The notes: generated by a model not told the origin, from the letters alone. Shown: positions 27,712-36,342, counted from the stretch's first letter. The stretch is DNA of 64,000 bases from Kineosporia sp. NBRC 101731 (GCF_030269305.1 NZ_BSTC01000005.1:372001-436000), one strand, 5' to 3'. Numbers and translations: made by a program.

Positions 27712-28301
27712 CAGACGGTGCCCTCCGGCCGGAACAGACCCGTTCCGCCGGTCCGGAGACTCCTCGGAAGGCGGCCGGTGCCGGTCCCGCGACGCTCGGG
27801 GCGATCGCCCTGGGCGGGGTGGTCGGTGCCGAAGCCCGCTACGGTCTGACCCAGATGATCCCCGCTGTGCCCGGCTCCTTTCCGTGGGCGATCGTGGCCA
27901 TCAACATTGCCGGTGGGCTGTTCATGGGCGTACTGATGGCGCTGCTCGCCCGCTTTCCCCGGGCGCATCCCCTGACCCGGCCGTTCATCGGGGTCGGCAT
28001 TCTCGGGGGCTTCACCACCTTCTCCACCTACAGCACCGACACTTTTCACCTCATCGACGCCGGTCGTCCTCTGGTCGCCGGGGGATACGTGACGCTGACC
28101 CTGGCCGGAGCGCTGCTGGCCGTGGTCGGGGGCCAAGCCCTGGTGACAGCATTCGTCAGCGCGACCCCGGCCCTTGCGTCGCGGCTGTCGGGCTCTTCCA
28201 CCTCGTCCAGCTCGTCGACCTTGTCTGGCCGGTCGGTCCCGTCAACTCCGTCAGCCCCGTCCGGCCTTCCAGGCGAAACTGAGCCGGAAGGGCTCCCGTG
28301 A
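27708..28301 (+). CDS. fluC: Fluoride channel subunit FluC/CrcB (copy 1)
   Basis: 197 residues. Four-helix Fluc subunit exporting fluoride. After a 30-residue hydrophilic lead come [24 protein letters not shown], and the signature [16 protein letters not shown] in the third helix. About 45 residues at the C-terminus are Ser/Pro-rich and beyond the usual length of about 125. It is encoded with a second subunit gene, as in bacteria with two-gene Fluc channels. Overlaps of 4 bp on both sides couple it to rnhB and to copy 2. Confidence 0.9.
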   Translation: MTDGALRPEQTRSAGPETPRKAAGAGPATLGAIALGGVVGAEARYGLTQMIPAVPGSFPWAIVAINIAGGLFMGVLMALLARFPRAHPLTRPFIGVGILGGFTTFSTYSTDTFHLIDAGRPLVAGGYVTLTLAGALLAVVGGQALVTAFVSATPALASRLSGSSTSSSSSTLSGRSVPSTPSAPSGLPGETEPEGLP

Positions 28302-28669
28302 TCCCGCTGATGGTCGCTCTCGGTGCCGCGCTCGGGGCGCCGTGCCGGTACCTCCTTGATCGATGGGTGCAAGCCCGGCACTCCAGCGGACTGCCCCTGG
28401 GAACGCTGCTCATCAACCTGTCCGGATCGTCCGTGCTCGGGCTGCTCATGGGTCTGGCCGCGGGCGGGGCGATCAGCAGCGAGGTGCTGGCCGCGGCCGG
28501 GACGGGCTGGTGCGGGGCGTTCACCACCTACAGCACGTTCAGTTTCGAGACCGTGCAACTGGCCCGGCAGAAGCGGCTCGGGGTGGCTACGGGGTACGTC
28601 CTCGTGTCGATCGTGGCCGGACTGATGCTGGCCTGGGGCGGTGTGGAGCTGGGGCTGGCACTGGGCTGA
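28298..28669 (+). CDS. fluC: Fluoride channel subunit FluC/CrcB (copy 2)
   Basis: 123 residues, standard length. It has LGAALGAPCRYLLDRW, LLINLSGSSVLGLLMG with the conserved Asn, and CGAFTTYSTFSFETVQL. It probably forms the antiparallel partner of copy 1. GTG start overlapping the preceding stop by 4 bp. Confidence 0.9.
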   Translation: MIPLMVALGAALGAPCRYLLDRWVQARHSSGLPLGTLLINLSGSSVLGLLMGLAAGGAISSEVLAAAGTGWCGAFTTYSTFSFETVQLARQKRLGVATGYVLVSIVAGLMLAWGGVELGLALG

Positions 28670-28746
28670 GCCGTTGCTGCTTGACCAGAGCCGCCCGGAC
28701 CCAGCCCGCCTCATGCGTTGCCGCTCAAGGGCTCGGAACCTTGATC

Positions 28747-28785
28747 GGGGAATTTCCGTGCGCTCAGTGCGCACGGAAATTCCCC
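28747..28785. repeat. Perfect 17-bp inverted repeat, family B palindrome
   Basis: Arm GGGGAATTTCCGTGCGC, loop TCAGT, exact complementary right arm. It lies 78 bp after the fluC stop and has no T-tract, so a REP-like element fits better than a simple terminator. Confidence 0.9.
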
Positions 28786-28840
28786 AGTCATGGATGCGGG
28801 CTCCGGTGGGAACCGGTCGAGGCTCGTGGACACTGCGCCG

Positions 28841-28885
28841 GCGCTGGTTGGTGGGGCGCTGGTTCGTGCGGCGCTGGTTCGTGAA
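28841..28885 (+). repeat. Three 15-bp direct repeats
   Basis: Units GCGCTGGTTGGTGGG, GCGCTGGTTCGTGCG and GCGCTGGTTCGTGAA, with a fourth diverged unit after them. Non-coding. Confidence 0.8.
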
Positions 28886-29355
28886 GCCCCGTTCGTGCTG
28901 CCCCGGTCTGCGCGGGCCCGGGTTTGCTGTTCCCAGGTTCGCTGCGACCCGAATGATTGACCCGGTCCGCAGCGCTCCCGTGAGAAGCCCGCCGGTGCCC
29001 ACCCGCGTCCTCTGCTCCGGTCACACCAGCCCCTTGAGGCTCGATTTTTCGCGGGGATGGGTGAGTGGCCGGGGTGTTGTCGCAGGCCGGGACGGGGCGA
29101 TTCGGTGGAGGCCGGGGCGTCTGCGGCGAAGAGCCGCGCGGCATGAGTCACCGGACGCTGCGTTCTGCGCCATCATGGGACGAAAGCGGGGCCGTGAGCG
29201 CGCTGATGCGGGCAGATGGTAATCATGTCCTGGCAGTGCGTGACGGTCCCGACCAGCGGCACACAGGAGCAAGCGGCAGGTATGAACGAGCGACGGCAGG
29301 CCTGGCGAACCCGGACGGTCCTCACCCCGCCGACCGGAACCGGAGGGGAGGCCAG

Positions 29356-29685
29356 ATGAGCGCCGAAGACCTGGAGAACTACGAGACCGAGATGGAGCTA
29401 CAGCTCTATCGCGAGTATCGCGACGTGGTCGGTCTCTTCAGTTACGTGGTCGAGACCGAACGCCGTTTCTATCTGGCTAACCAGGTGGATCTGCAGGTGC
29501 GGTCCGCGGACGGCGAGGTCTACTTCGAGGTCTCGATGAGTGATGCCTGGGTGTGGGACGTCTATCGTCCGGCCCGGTTCGTGAAGGCGGTCAAGGTGGT
29601 CACGTTCAAGGACGTGAACGTCGAGGAACTCACTCCGAACGACCTGCAGCTGCCGAAGAACGGTGGCTTCGGCAACGCGAGTTGA
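29356..29685 (+). CDS. DUF2469 family protein
   Basis: 109 residues, acidic (MSAEDLENYETEMELQLYREYRDVVGLFSYVVETERRFYLAN region). It is the conserved actinobacterial DUF2469 protein that follows rnhB, as with Rv2901c in Mycobacterium tuberculosis. No catalytic motif or membrane segment is visible and the function is unknown. GGAGG is about nine bases before the ATG. An open frame of 97 codons upstream was rejected because similarity begins at this Met. Confidence 0.92.
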   Translation: MSAEDLENYETEMELQLYREYRDVVGLFSYVVETERRFYLANQVDLQVRSADGEVYFEVSMSDAWVWDVYRPARFVKAVKVVTFKDVNVEELTPNDLQLPKNGGFGNAS

Positions 29686-29691
29686 ACACAG

Positions 29692-29737
29692 AACAGCGAA
29701 CTGCCCGCACCCTCGTGGTGGTGGGCAGTTCGCTGTT
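29692..29737. terminator. Bidirectional terminator between convergent operons
   Basis: A 15-bp stem (29692-29706 with 29723-29737) followed by TTTGGG on the plus strand. It serves the DUF2469 gene and the oppositely oriented ABC operon, whose last gene ends nine bases beyond. Confidence 0.75.
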
Positions 29738-29745
29738 TGGGTGCT

Positions 29746-30474
29746 CTACTCCTCGCCGCCGATGCGGATGCTGCGCAGACGGAATCCGGTGTAGGCCAGC
29801 CCGCCGAAACTCACCACGAACAGCAGCACCAGGCCGGTGGTCAGCCCCACGGCCGAGTCCACCCCGAGGCCTGGTGCGGCGTCACCGAGCATCTTCTCGG
29901 TGACAGCCAGGGCCCACTGCTGGATGCTGAGAGTCTGGGCGCCGGGTACGTACCCGCCGATCGCGGCCTCCCAGACCAGCGCGTAGAGCAGGCCGATCAC
30001 GACCGCGTTGCGGGTGATCACGGCCAGCAGCAGGAAGACGGTGATGTACGCGACGCCGGCCAGCAGCGCCCCGGTGGCGAAACCGGTGGCGACACCGTCC
30101 TGGTTGCCCGCCAGGATGAAACCCGAGACCAGGGTGGGCAGAACGCCGAACAGTACGATCACGCCGATGGCAACGATCCATTTGCTGACCGCGATCACGT
30201 ACCGGTTCAGCGGTTTCGCCAGCAGGTAGACGATCGATCCGTCATCGATCTCCGGCCCGATTGCGCCGGTGCCGGCGATCAGGCAGAGCAGCGGGATCAG
30301 GAAGCCGAGTGAGAACGAACCCAGCAGATCGGTGGCGCTGCCGCTGGACTCGCCGCTGACCAGCCGCACCAGCACGGCAAGGGCGATCAGTACGACGGGG
30401 AGGATGAACAGCAGGAGGGCGCGACGGCGCCCGACCAAACTGTGCCAGGTGAGCCCGGCGACGGTGGCGTTCAT
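29746..30474 (-). CDS. ABC-2 type transporter permease (second module)
   Basis: 242 residues with about six transmembrane helices (LLLFILPVVLIALAVLVRLV, LLGSFSLGFLIPLLCLIAGTGAI, WIVAIGVIVLFGVLPTLVSGFIL and others). The segment IGPEIDDGSIVYLLAKPLNRYVI is the cytoplasmic coupling-type motif common in ABC-2 exporters of the NatB/YhaP kind. It overlaps the upstream ATPase gene by 4 bp. Last gene of a four-gene operon. Confidence 0.85.
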   Translation of the reverse strand: MNATVAGLTWHSLVGRRRALLLFILPVVLIALAVLVRLVSGESSGSATDLLGSFSLGFLIPLLCLIAGTGAIGPEIDDGSIVYLLAKPLNRYVIAVSKWIVAIGVIVLFGVLPTLVSGFILAGNQDGVATGFATGALLAGVAYITVFLLLAVITRNAVVIGLLYALVWEAAIGGYVPGAQTLSIQQWALAVTEKMLGDAAPGLGVDSAVGLTTGLVLLFVVSFGGLAYTGFRLRSIRIGGEE

Positions 30475-31436
30475 CGGTTCACCAAGTAGGAGAAGACCTT
30501 TTCCAGCGACTCGTCGGCCGGTGTGACCTCGTACAGGCGGATCCCTCGTTCCCGGGCGAAGACCGGCAGGCGGTGCGCGAACCGGTTGAAGTCGGTGGCC
30601 TGCACGTTGAGCACGGGCGACCCGGTCTTGCGTCCCAGTTCCACCCCGGAGGTGGAACCGTCGGCGATCAGGGCCGCCGCCAGGGCGCGGTCGTCGCTGG
30701 ATCGGATCGTGTACTGGTGCGGGCGCTCGGTCATCAGACGGCGGATCTCGCGGAAGTCACCGGACGCCGCATGCCGTCCGGCAACCATCACTTCGATCCC
30801 CGCCGCGATCTGCTCGACCTCCTCGAGGATGTGCGAGCTGAACAGCACCACCCGGCCGCTGCGGCCGAGTTCGGTCATGAGGTCCATCAACTGCAGACGC
30901 TGGCGCGGGTCCATACCGTTGAAGGGCTCGTCCAGCAGGAGTACGTCCGGGTCGTGCACCAGGGCGGTCGCCATCTTGATGCGCTGCTTCATGCCCTTGG
31001 AGTAGGTGCCTACGTCGCGCGAGGCGGCCGCTTGCATGTCGACGGTCTCGATGGCCCGCTGGGCCGCGGCCCGGGGGTCGGGCAGCCGGTGCAGTTTCGC
31101 GTTGGCCAGCACGAAGTTCCAGCCGGAGACGCCGTCGTACATCGCCTCCCGCTCGGGCACCAGGCCGATGCGGCGGTAGATGCTCTCGTTGTGCCAGGTC
31201 GGCTCGCCACCCACGGTGACGGTGCCCGACGACGGCGGCAGGAAACCGCTCATCAGGTGGATCAGGGTGGACTTGCCGGCGCCGTTGGGGCCCAGCAGCC
31301 CGGTGACCCCGGGCCGGATCGTCATCGAGACGTCGTTCACTGCGACGACGTTCCCGAACCAGCGGCTGACCTGCTCGAGCTTCATCTCGACCGGGGCCGC
31401 TTCGGTGCGGGGTGCGTAGGGGAGTGTTGCGGTCAT
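30471..31436 (-). CDS. ABC transporter ATP-binding protein (second module)
   Basis: 321 residues. Walker A GPNGAGKST (about residue 50), Q-loop region, signature YSKGMKQR, Walker B VLLLDEPFNGMDP and the H-loop FSSHILEE are all intact. A C-terminal domain of about 90 residues follows, as in drug/peptide exporter ATPases. It pairs with the permease that overlaps its 3' end. Confidence 0.9.
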   Translation of the reverse strand: MTATLPYAPRTEAAPVEMKLEQVSRWFGNVVAVNDVSMTIRPGVTGLLGPNGAGKSTLIHLMSGFLPPSSGTVTVGGEPTWHNESIYRRIGLVPEREAMYDGVSGWNFVLANAKLHRLPDPRAAAQRAIETVDMQAAASRDVGTYSKGMKQRIKMATALVHDPDVLLLDEPFNGMDPRQRLQLMDLMTELGRSGRVVLFSSHILEEVEQIAAGIEVMVAGRHAASGDFREIRRLMTERPHQYTIRSSDDRALAAALIADGSTSGVELGRKTGSPVLNVQATDFNRFAHRLPVFARERGIRLYEVTPADESLEKVFSYLVNR

Positions 31437-32314
31437 GACGCCGACACCTTTCGGTAGCGGGCGAGGAGGAGGGCGTAGCAGCCGGCGATCACGGCGAGCA
31501 TGGCGGCGGTGAACACCAGGCCGCCCGTCGTGCCGGGAGGGGGCTGCGGGTAGGAGACGTCGGCGTCGACCAGCCAGTGCAGTACGCCCTGGACCAGGGA
31601 GACCGGGTTCAGCAGGGCGAAGTACCCGGCCAGGTCGGGATGGCCGTTGATGTCAGCGAGGGACGCCAGTGCGCTGCTGACCAGTCCCAGGAGCAGCAGC
31701 ACGGTGATCACCGCGGCGACCCCGAAGCCCCGGCGCGGGGTGATCGAGGCGATCAGCAGGCCGATCCCGGCCAGCACCAACGACAGGAGCAACGCTCCGA
31801 GAAGCCCTGCGGCCCAGTCTTTCGCGTTCGGCCAGAACGACATCTTGGCCAGCAGGGCGCCGAGGAACAGAACGGTCTGCGGCACCGCGATGAGGATGAA
31901 GAGCGCCGTGCTCATCGCGCCGTACTTGGCCGCCACATAGTCATTGCGGGACAGCGGCCGCGACAGGTACAGCGGCATCACCCGGAACCGGAGGTCACGC
32001 GACACCGTGGCCGGTGCCTGGGCCGCGAGGAAGATCGCGATCGCCGACTCCAGGGCGAACATGTAGCCCACGTAGTCGATCGGCAGCTTCTTCATGTTCG
32101 TCACGCCCGCCACCACCGCGATGATGATCGCCGGGGCGACCAGTACCACCAGCAGCAGGAACGGCATGATCTTCGACTTGGCCGAGCGGCCGAGACCGTA
32201 ACAGCCCCGCAGGCTCTCGACGTACAGCGACCGGATCAGGTAACCCCGGCCGAGCCTGGGCCCGTCGTAGTGCCGGAACCCGATGTCGTGGATGACACCG
32301 CCGTTGCTGCTCAT
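31433..32314 (-). CDS. ABC-2 type transporter permease (first module)
   Basis: 293 residues from an ATG with GGGGAGG about nine bases upstream; the open frame extends further but only over the neighbouring gene. About six transmembrane segments (IMPFLLLVVLVAPAIIIAVVAGV, ALFILIAVPQTVLFLGALLA, LLGALLLSLVLAGIGLLIASI, VAAVITVLLLLGLVSSALASL and a C-terminal pair). LRFRVMPLYLSRPLSRNDYVAAKY is the cytoplasmic motif also seen in the other permease. It overlaps both neighbours by 4 bp. Confidence 0.87.
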   Translation of the reverse strand: MSSNGGVIHDIGFRHYDGPRLGRGYLIRSLYVESLRGCYGLGRSAKSKIMPFLLLVVLVAPAIIIAVVAGVTNMKKLPIDYVGYMFALESAIAIFLAAQAPATVSRDLRFRVMPLYLSRPLSRNDYVAAKYGAMSTALFILIAVPQTVLFLGALLAKMSFWPNAKDWAAGLLGALLLSLVLAGIGLLIASITPRRGFGVAAVITVLLLLGLVSSALASLADINGHPDLAGYFALLNPVSLVQGVLHWLVDADVSYPQPPPGTTGGLVFTAAMLAVIAGCYALLLARYRKVSAS

Positions 32315-33363
32315 CGCTGCCTCCCCTCGTCCGGTTGCTGTTCGTGGTGCGGCGTGCTCTGCGGTCCCTGGCCGGCGGCCGCGGCCCAACGTTGCTGCAA
32401 CGCTGCGGCTGCTGCCTGCGCGGTGCCGTTCGAGGCGTCCTGGCCGTCCTGTCCGTTCGGGTCGAGAGTGGGGTCGGCGCGGAAGATCTCGGCCATCCGG
32501 TGACGGCGACGCTCCAGCCGGTGCAGACCCACGCCGAGCTGCACCACAGTGTCGAGCACGATGTCGTAGGTGGTGTCGTCGATCAGTTCCACCTCGATCT
32601 GCCGTCCGGCGGGGTGCACCGAGAGGCCCGCGGCGTGCAGGGCGCGGCCCAGGTCGTCGGCCCGCTCGTTCACCTCGATCGCCAGGATGCGGCTGGCGGA
32701 GGTGACGTCCGCGGTAGAGGTGGAGCGCAGCAGCCGGCCGCCGTCCACCACCACGATGTGGTCGCACACCTGCTCGAGTTCGCCCAGCAAGTGGGACGTG
32801 ACGAGCATCGGGATGCCGAACTCGGTGCCGATCCGGCGCAGCAGTGCGAGCATCTGGTCGCGCCCGGCCGGGTCGAGTCCGTTGGTCGGTTCGTCGAGCA
32901 GCAGCATGCCCGGGTCGTGAACCAGGGCCTGGGCCAGCTTGACCCGCTGTTTCATGCCGGTCGAGTAGCCACCCATGGAGCGGTACCGCTCCTCGTAGAG
33001 ACCGACGTGACGCAATGTGTCCGCGGTGCGTTCACGGGCCGCAGTGAGTGGGAGACCGGACATGCGCGCCATGTGCAGCACGAACTCGGTGGCCGACATG
33101 TCGGCCGGAAGGCAGTCGTGCTCGGGCATGTAGCCCACACGTTGCCGGATGGTGGGGCCGTCGGTGGCAACGTCAAGATCCAGTACCCGGGCACTGCCCG
33201 TGGTGGCGGGTAGCAACCCGAGCAGGATCTTGATCATCGTGGACTTGCCGGCGCCGTTGGCGCCGACCAGACCGACGACACCTGGCTCGATGGCGAAGGT
33301 CAGCCCGTCGAGCGCGGTGACAGCGCCGTAGCGTTTGGTGAGGTTCTCGACCGAGATCATCAT
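32311..33363 (-). CDS. ABC transporter ATP-binding protein (first module)
   Basis: 350 residues. Walker A GANGAGKST near residue 35, GYMPEHDCLP, signature YSTGMKQR, Walker B LLLDEPTNGLDP and H-loop VTSHLLGELE. The last 60 residues are Gln/Ala-rich. First gene of the operon ATPase-permease-ATPase-permease, all joined by 4-bp overlaps, so two heteromeric exporters or one four-subunit exporter are plausible. Substrate unknown. Confidence 0.9.
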   Translation of the reverse strand: MMISVENLTKRYGAVTALDGLTFAIEPGVVGLVGANGAGKSTMIKILLGLLPATTGSARVLDLDVATDGPTIRQRVGYMPEHDCLPADMSATEFVLHMARMSGLPLTAARERTADTLRHVGLYEERYRSMGGYSTGMKQRVKLAQALVHDPGMLLLDEPTNGLDPAGRDQMLALLRRIGTEFGIPMLVTSHLLGELEQVCDHIVVVDGGRLLRSTSTADVTSASRILAIEVNERADDLGRALHAAGLSVHPAGRQIEVELIDDTTYDIVLDTVVQLGVGLHRLERRRHRMAEIFRADPTLDPNGQDGQDASNGTAQAAAAALQQRWAAAAGQGPQSTPHHEQQPDEGRQR

Positions 33364-33582
33364 GACCCGGCCGACTCTAGTGGTGCCCCCCGACAGATCA
33401 CGTCCGGTTCAACGCCCCGTTCGACGGATTCGTCCCCTTATCTTTCGGTCAGGGTCCCACGGATGCGGGGGTGCACCCCTGCCGGACGTGGCATCGGCAC
33501 CAAACGCCGGGACGGCGGCGATTGCGCCAACGGTGGGAAACCTGTCCGGAAAGCTGTCTTCACCGGCCCCTGGGCATTTAGC

Positions 33583-34233
33583 ATGACCGTCGTGTCCCAG
33601 CACTATGCGTTCACCGACAACGTGCGTGACCTCTCGAACAACGACGGTTTCCAGTTCGAGTTCTATTGCGAGCGCTGCGGCAACGGTCACCGGTCCCCGT
33701 TCGTGCGGGACAAGGTGGAGATGGCGCAGAACGTCCTGCGCACCGTCGGCAACTTCCTCGGCGGTAATGCCGGCCGGATCGGCAACCTGGCCAACTACTG
33801 GGACCGCGGAACCAATTCCGCGGCCAAGGACAAGGCGATGAGCGAGGCGGTCGAGACCGTCCGCCACGAGTTCCGCCAGTGCCGGGGCTGCAGCGACTGG
33901 GTGTGTCACGAGGTCTGCTGGAACGAGCAGGTCGGCCAGTGCGCGCGGTGCTCGCCGTTCGTGCACGAGGAGCTGTCCCGGGCCCAGTCGCAGGCCCAGG
34001 TGCAGCAGATGTACGACCAGGCCCGGTCGGTCGACTGGAACAAGGATCTCAACGTCTCCGAGCGCAGCGTCGTGACCTGCCCGCACTGCGCCGCGAAGGT
34101 GGACGGCGGCAAGTTCTGCTCCAGCTGCGGCCGGAAGTTCCAGCAGCAGCAGGCCTGCCCGGGCTGTGAGTCAACGAAGAACGTGCCGGGTGCGGCCTTC
34201 TGCTCGGAGTGCGGTTCCTCTATGCATCGCTGA
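33583..34233 (+). CDS. Zinc-ribbon protein of unknown function
   Basis: 216 residues with several zinc-binding Cys clusters: CERCGNGH near residue 24, CRGC...VCHEVCW...CARC in the centre, and two C-terminal ribbons CPHC...CSSCG and CPGCES...CSECG. The central region is helical and Gln/Ala/Asp-rich. No membrane segment. The ATG has no SD. A GTG nine bases later is seven bases downstream of TAGCAT, a good -10 hexamer, so a leaderless start at 33592 is an alternative. It is divergent from the ABC operon. Function not recognised. Confidence 0.78.
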   Translation: MTVVSQHYAFTDNVRDLSNNDGFQFEFYCERCGNGHRSPFVRDKVEMAQNVLRTVGNFLGGNAGRIGNLANYWDRGTNSAAKDKAMSEAVETVRHEFRQCRGCSDWVCHEVCWNEQVGQCARCSPFVHEELSRAQSQAQVQQMYDQARSVDWNKDLNVSERSVVTCPHCAAKVDGGKFCSSCGRKFQQQQACPGCESTKNVPGAAFCSECGSSMHR

Positions 34234-34240
34234 GGTCCGG

Positions 34241-34293
34241 TTTTCCACCGGCCGGGTTTTCCACAGGTCGGCAAGACCCGGGGTTTGTCCACA
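34241..34293 (+). promoter_or_regulatory. DnaA-box-like pair upstream of yraN
   Basis: TTTTCCACA (34257-34265) and TTGTCCACA (34285-34293) match the DnaA-box pattern; the second is the actinobacterial optimum. A weaker TTTTCCACC is at 34241-34249. The same pair, with the same 28-bp spacing and shared GGTCGGCA between boxes, is found at 40857-40893. Confidence 0.55.
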
Positions 34294-34345
34294 GGCGGCA
34301 TTTCGCGGCTGACGGGGAACCGCTTCACAGCGCAAGCTTTCGGCC

Positions 34346-34705
34346 ATGCAGATGGCGAAGGCCGAACTCGGCCGGTACGGGGAGGATCTGGCGGCCGCTC
34401 ACCTGAGGGCAACGGGCTGCCGGATCCTGGCACGCAACTGGCGGTGCCGGGTCGGGGAGATCGACCTGGTGGCGCTGGAGGGTCAGTGCCTGGTGGTGTG
34501 CGAGGTGAAGACTCGGCAGTCCCTCCGGGCGGGTGACCCGTTCGAGGCTGTCACGGCCGTGAAGGTGGGCCGTCTGCGTCGCCTGACCGGCTTCTGGCTG
34601 GCATCGCAGAACCAGTTCTTCCGCGACGTGCGCGTCGACGTGGTCGGCATCGTCCGCCCGGTCCGCGGCACCACGCGCCTGGTGCACCTGAAGGGGGTGC
34701 TCTGA
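34346..34705 (+). CDS. yraN: UPF0102 (YraN) family nuclease-fold protein
   Basis: 119 residues. It has the family pattern GRYGEDLAAAHL, GCRILARNWRC, GEIDLVA and VVCEVKTR, resembling the restriction-endonuclease-like fold (Holliday-junction resolvase relatives). The role in cells is not established. The first ATG lacks a clear SD; a second ATG six bases on is possible. The stop shares one base with the comM ATG. Its place before comM-dprA is conserved. Confidence 0.9.
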   Translation: MQMAKAELGRYGEDLAAAHLRATGCRILARNWRCRVGEIDLVALEGQCLVVCEVKTRQSLRAGDPFEAVTAVKVGRLRRLTGFWLASQNQFFRDVRVDVVGIVRPVRGTTRLVHLKGVL

Positions 34706-36342
34706 TGGCGCTGGGCCGGGCGTTGTCCGTCGCCATCGTCGGCATGGCCGGGCACGTGATCGACGTGGAGGCCGACATTGCTCTCGGACTACCGGCTTTC
34801 ACTCTGGTCGGACTTCCCGACGCCTCGCTCACCGAGTCCCGTGACCGGGTGCGAGCCGCCTGCTTCAATTCCGGGCACCCCCTGCCGCAGCGCCGCATCA
34901 CGGTGAACCTGTCCCCGGCGGCACTCCCCAAGGCCGGAAGTGGGTTCGACCTGGCCATCGCCGTGGCCCTGCTCACCGCCCAGACAGTGCTGGACGCATC
35001 GGTGGTGCAGAACCACGTCCACATCGGCGAACTCGGGCTGAACGGCCGGGTCCGCCCGGTGCGGGGGGTGCTGCCTGCGACGCTTGCGGCGGTACGCAGC
35101 GGGCATCCCGACGTGGTCGTGCCTGCGGCCAACGCCGCCGAGGCCCGGCTGGTGCCCGGTGCCCGGGTACACGCGATGAGTACCCTCGCCGATCTGATTC
35201 ACCTGCACGGTGGCACCGCCGGAGGTTCGCCGGCATCCGTGCAGCAGCTTCCGCTGCTGCACGCTTCGTCGCGCAGCGTCCTGCTCGCCGAATCCGACGA
35301 TGACACGGCGAACCCAGGCGACGTGCTGGTGCGGCCGCGTGATCTGGCGCCGCTGCGGGGTCCGGTCCGGTCCGGCCCGCAGCCCGACCTGTCGGACGTG
35401 ATCGGTCAGAACGAGGCCCGCCAGGCGCTGGAACTTGCTGCTGCCGGAGGGCATCACCTCCTGCTGATGGGGCCGCCCGGCACCGGGAAGACGTTGCTCG
35501 CCTCCCGGTTGCCGGGGCTCCTGCCTGATCTGGACGACGACGAGGCGGTGGAGGTGACGGCGGTGCACTCGGTGGCAGGCACCCTCGATCCGCAGACCGG
35601 CCTGATCCGCCGGCCCCCGTTCCAGAACCCGCACCACACCTGCACCGTCGTCTCTATGGTCGGCGGTGGCAGCGGGCTCCCTCACCCGGGGGCCGCCTCA
35701 CTGGCGCACCGGGGCATCCTGTTCCTCGACGAGGCCGGTGAGTTTCACAGTCAGGTGCTGGACTCGCTGCGGCAGCCTCTCGAGCACGGTGACCTGGTGA
35801 TCCACCGGGCCAACGGCATGGCCCGGTTCCCGGCGCGATTCCTGCTGGTGCTGGCCAGCAATCCGTGCCCGTGCGGCTTCGCCGTGGGTAAGGGGCTGGA
35901 TTGCGTGTGCGCCCCGGTGGCGCGGCGGCGGTACCTGTCCAGGCTCTCAGGGCCGTTGCTCGACCGGGTGGACCTACAGGTCGACGTGCTGCCGGTCTCG
36001 AGGGCCGACATGGCTGCGGGAGATCGGGCAGAGAGCTCCGCGACCGTGAGACGCCGGGTTCTGGCGGCCAGGATGATCGCCCGTGACCGGCTGGCCGACA
36101 CCCCGTGGACCTGCAACGGTGAGATCTCCGGCAGCTACCTGCGGGGGCCGCTGAGACTCTCCCCGAAGGTCACCCAGGACGTCGACCGGGCCCTGGATCA
36201 TGGCCGACTCTCGATCCGTGGCCACGACAGGGTATTGAGGGTTTCTTGGACCGTGGCCGACCTGGCGGGTCGCTCCGAACCCGACCGCGACGACGTGTCC
36301 CGCGCGCTGATGTTGCGTCGGCGTGGGCAGGTGTCGGTGTGA
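34705..36342 (+). CDS. comM: YifB/ComM family Mg-chelatase-like AAA+ ATPase
   Basis: 545 residues. N-terminal ChlI-type domain (ALSVAIVGMAGHVIDVEADI, GLPDASLTESRDRVRAA), AAA+ module with Walker A GPPGTGKT near residue 257 and Walker B GILFLDEAGEF near 343, and the C-terminal Mg-chelatase domain. The cysteine cluster NPCPCGF...CVC is typical of the family. In Vibrio ComM is a branch-migration helicase acting in natural transformation; the adjacent dprA fits that context. It overlaps dprA by 4 bp. Confidence 0.93.
   Translation: MALGRALSVAIVGMAGHVIDVEADIALGLPAFTLVGLPDASLTESRDRVRAACFNSGHPLPQRRITVNLSPAALPKAGSGFDLAIAVALLTAQTVLDASVVQNHVHIGELGLNGRVRPVRGVLPATLAAVRSGHPDVVVPAANAAEARLVPGARVHAMSTLADLIHLHGGTAGGSPASVQQLPLLHASSRSVLLAESDDDTANPGDVLVRPRDLAPLRGPVRSGPQPDLSDVIGQNEARQALELAAAGGHHLLLMGPPGTGKTLLASRLPGLLPDLDDDEAVEVTAVHSVAGTLDPQTGLIRRPPFQNPHHTCTVVSMVGGGSGLPHPGAASLAHRGILFLDEAGEFHSQVLDSLRQPLEHGDLVIHRANGMARFPARFLLVLASNPCPCGFAVGKGLDCVCAPVARRRYLSRLSGPLLDRVDLQVDVLPVSRADMAAGDRAESSATVRRRVLAARMIARDRLADTPWTCNGEISGSYLRGPLRLSPKVTQDVDRALDHGRLSIRGHDRVLRVSWTVADLAGRSEPDRDDVSRALMLRRRGQVSV

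Larger units (their letters stand above)
28670..29355. other. Long intergenic region with palindrome and direct repeats, no supported gene
   Basis: 686 bp between fluC copy 2 and the DUF2469 gene. It holds a 17-bp-arm palindrome (28747-28785) and a short 15-bp direct repeat cluster. Open frames on both strands here are Arg/Trp/Thr-Asn-Gln repeats without SD or family resemblance and are judged non-coding. Confidence 0.6.

Noticed and set aside
28363-28884. A small Cys-rich frame reading through the family B palindrome
   Set aside because: It is out of frame with fluC copy 2, lacks an SD and takes its pattern from the palindrome arms.
28046-29002. A 318-codon minus-strand frame over fluC and the palindrome region
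   Set aside because: Repetitive Thr-Asn-Gln-Arg translation of direct repeats, no SD, and it is antisense to fluC.
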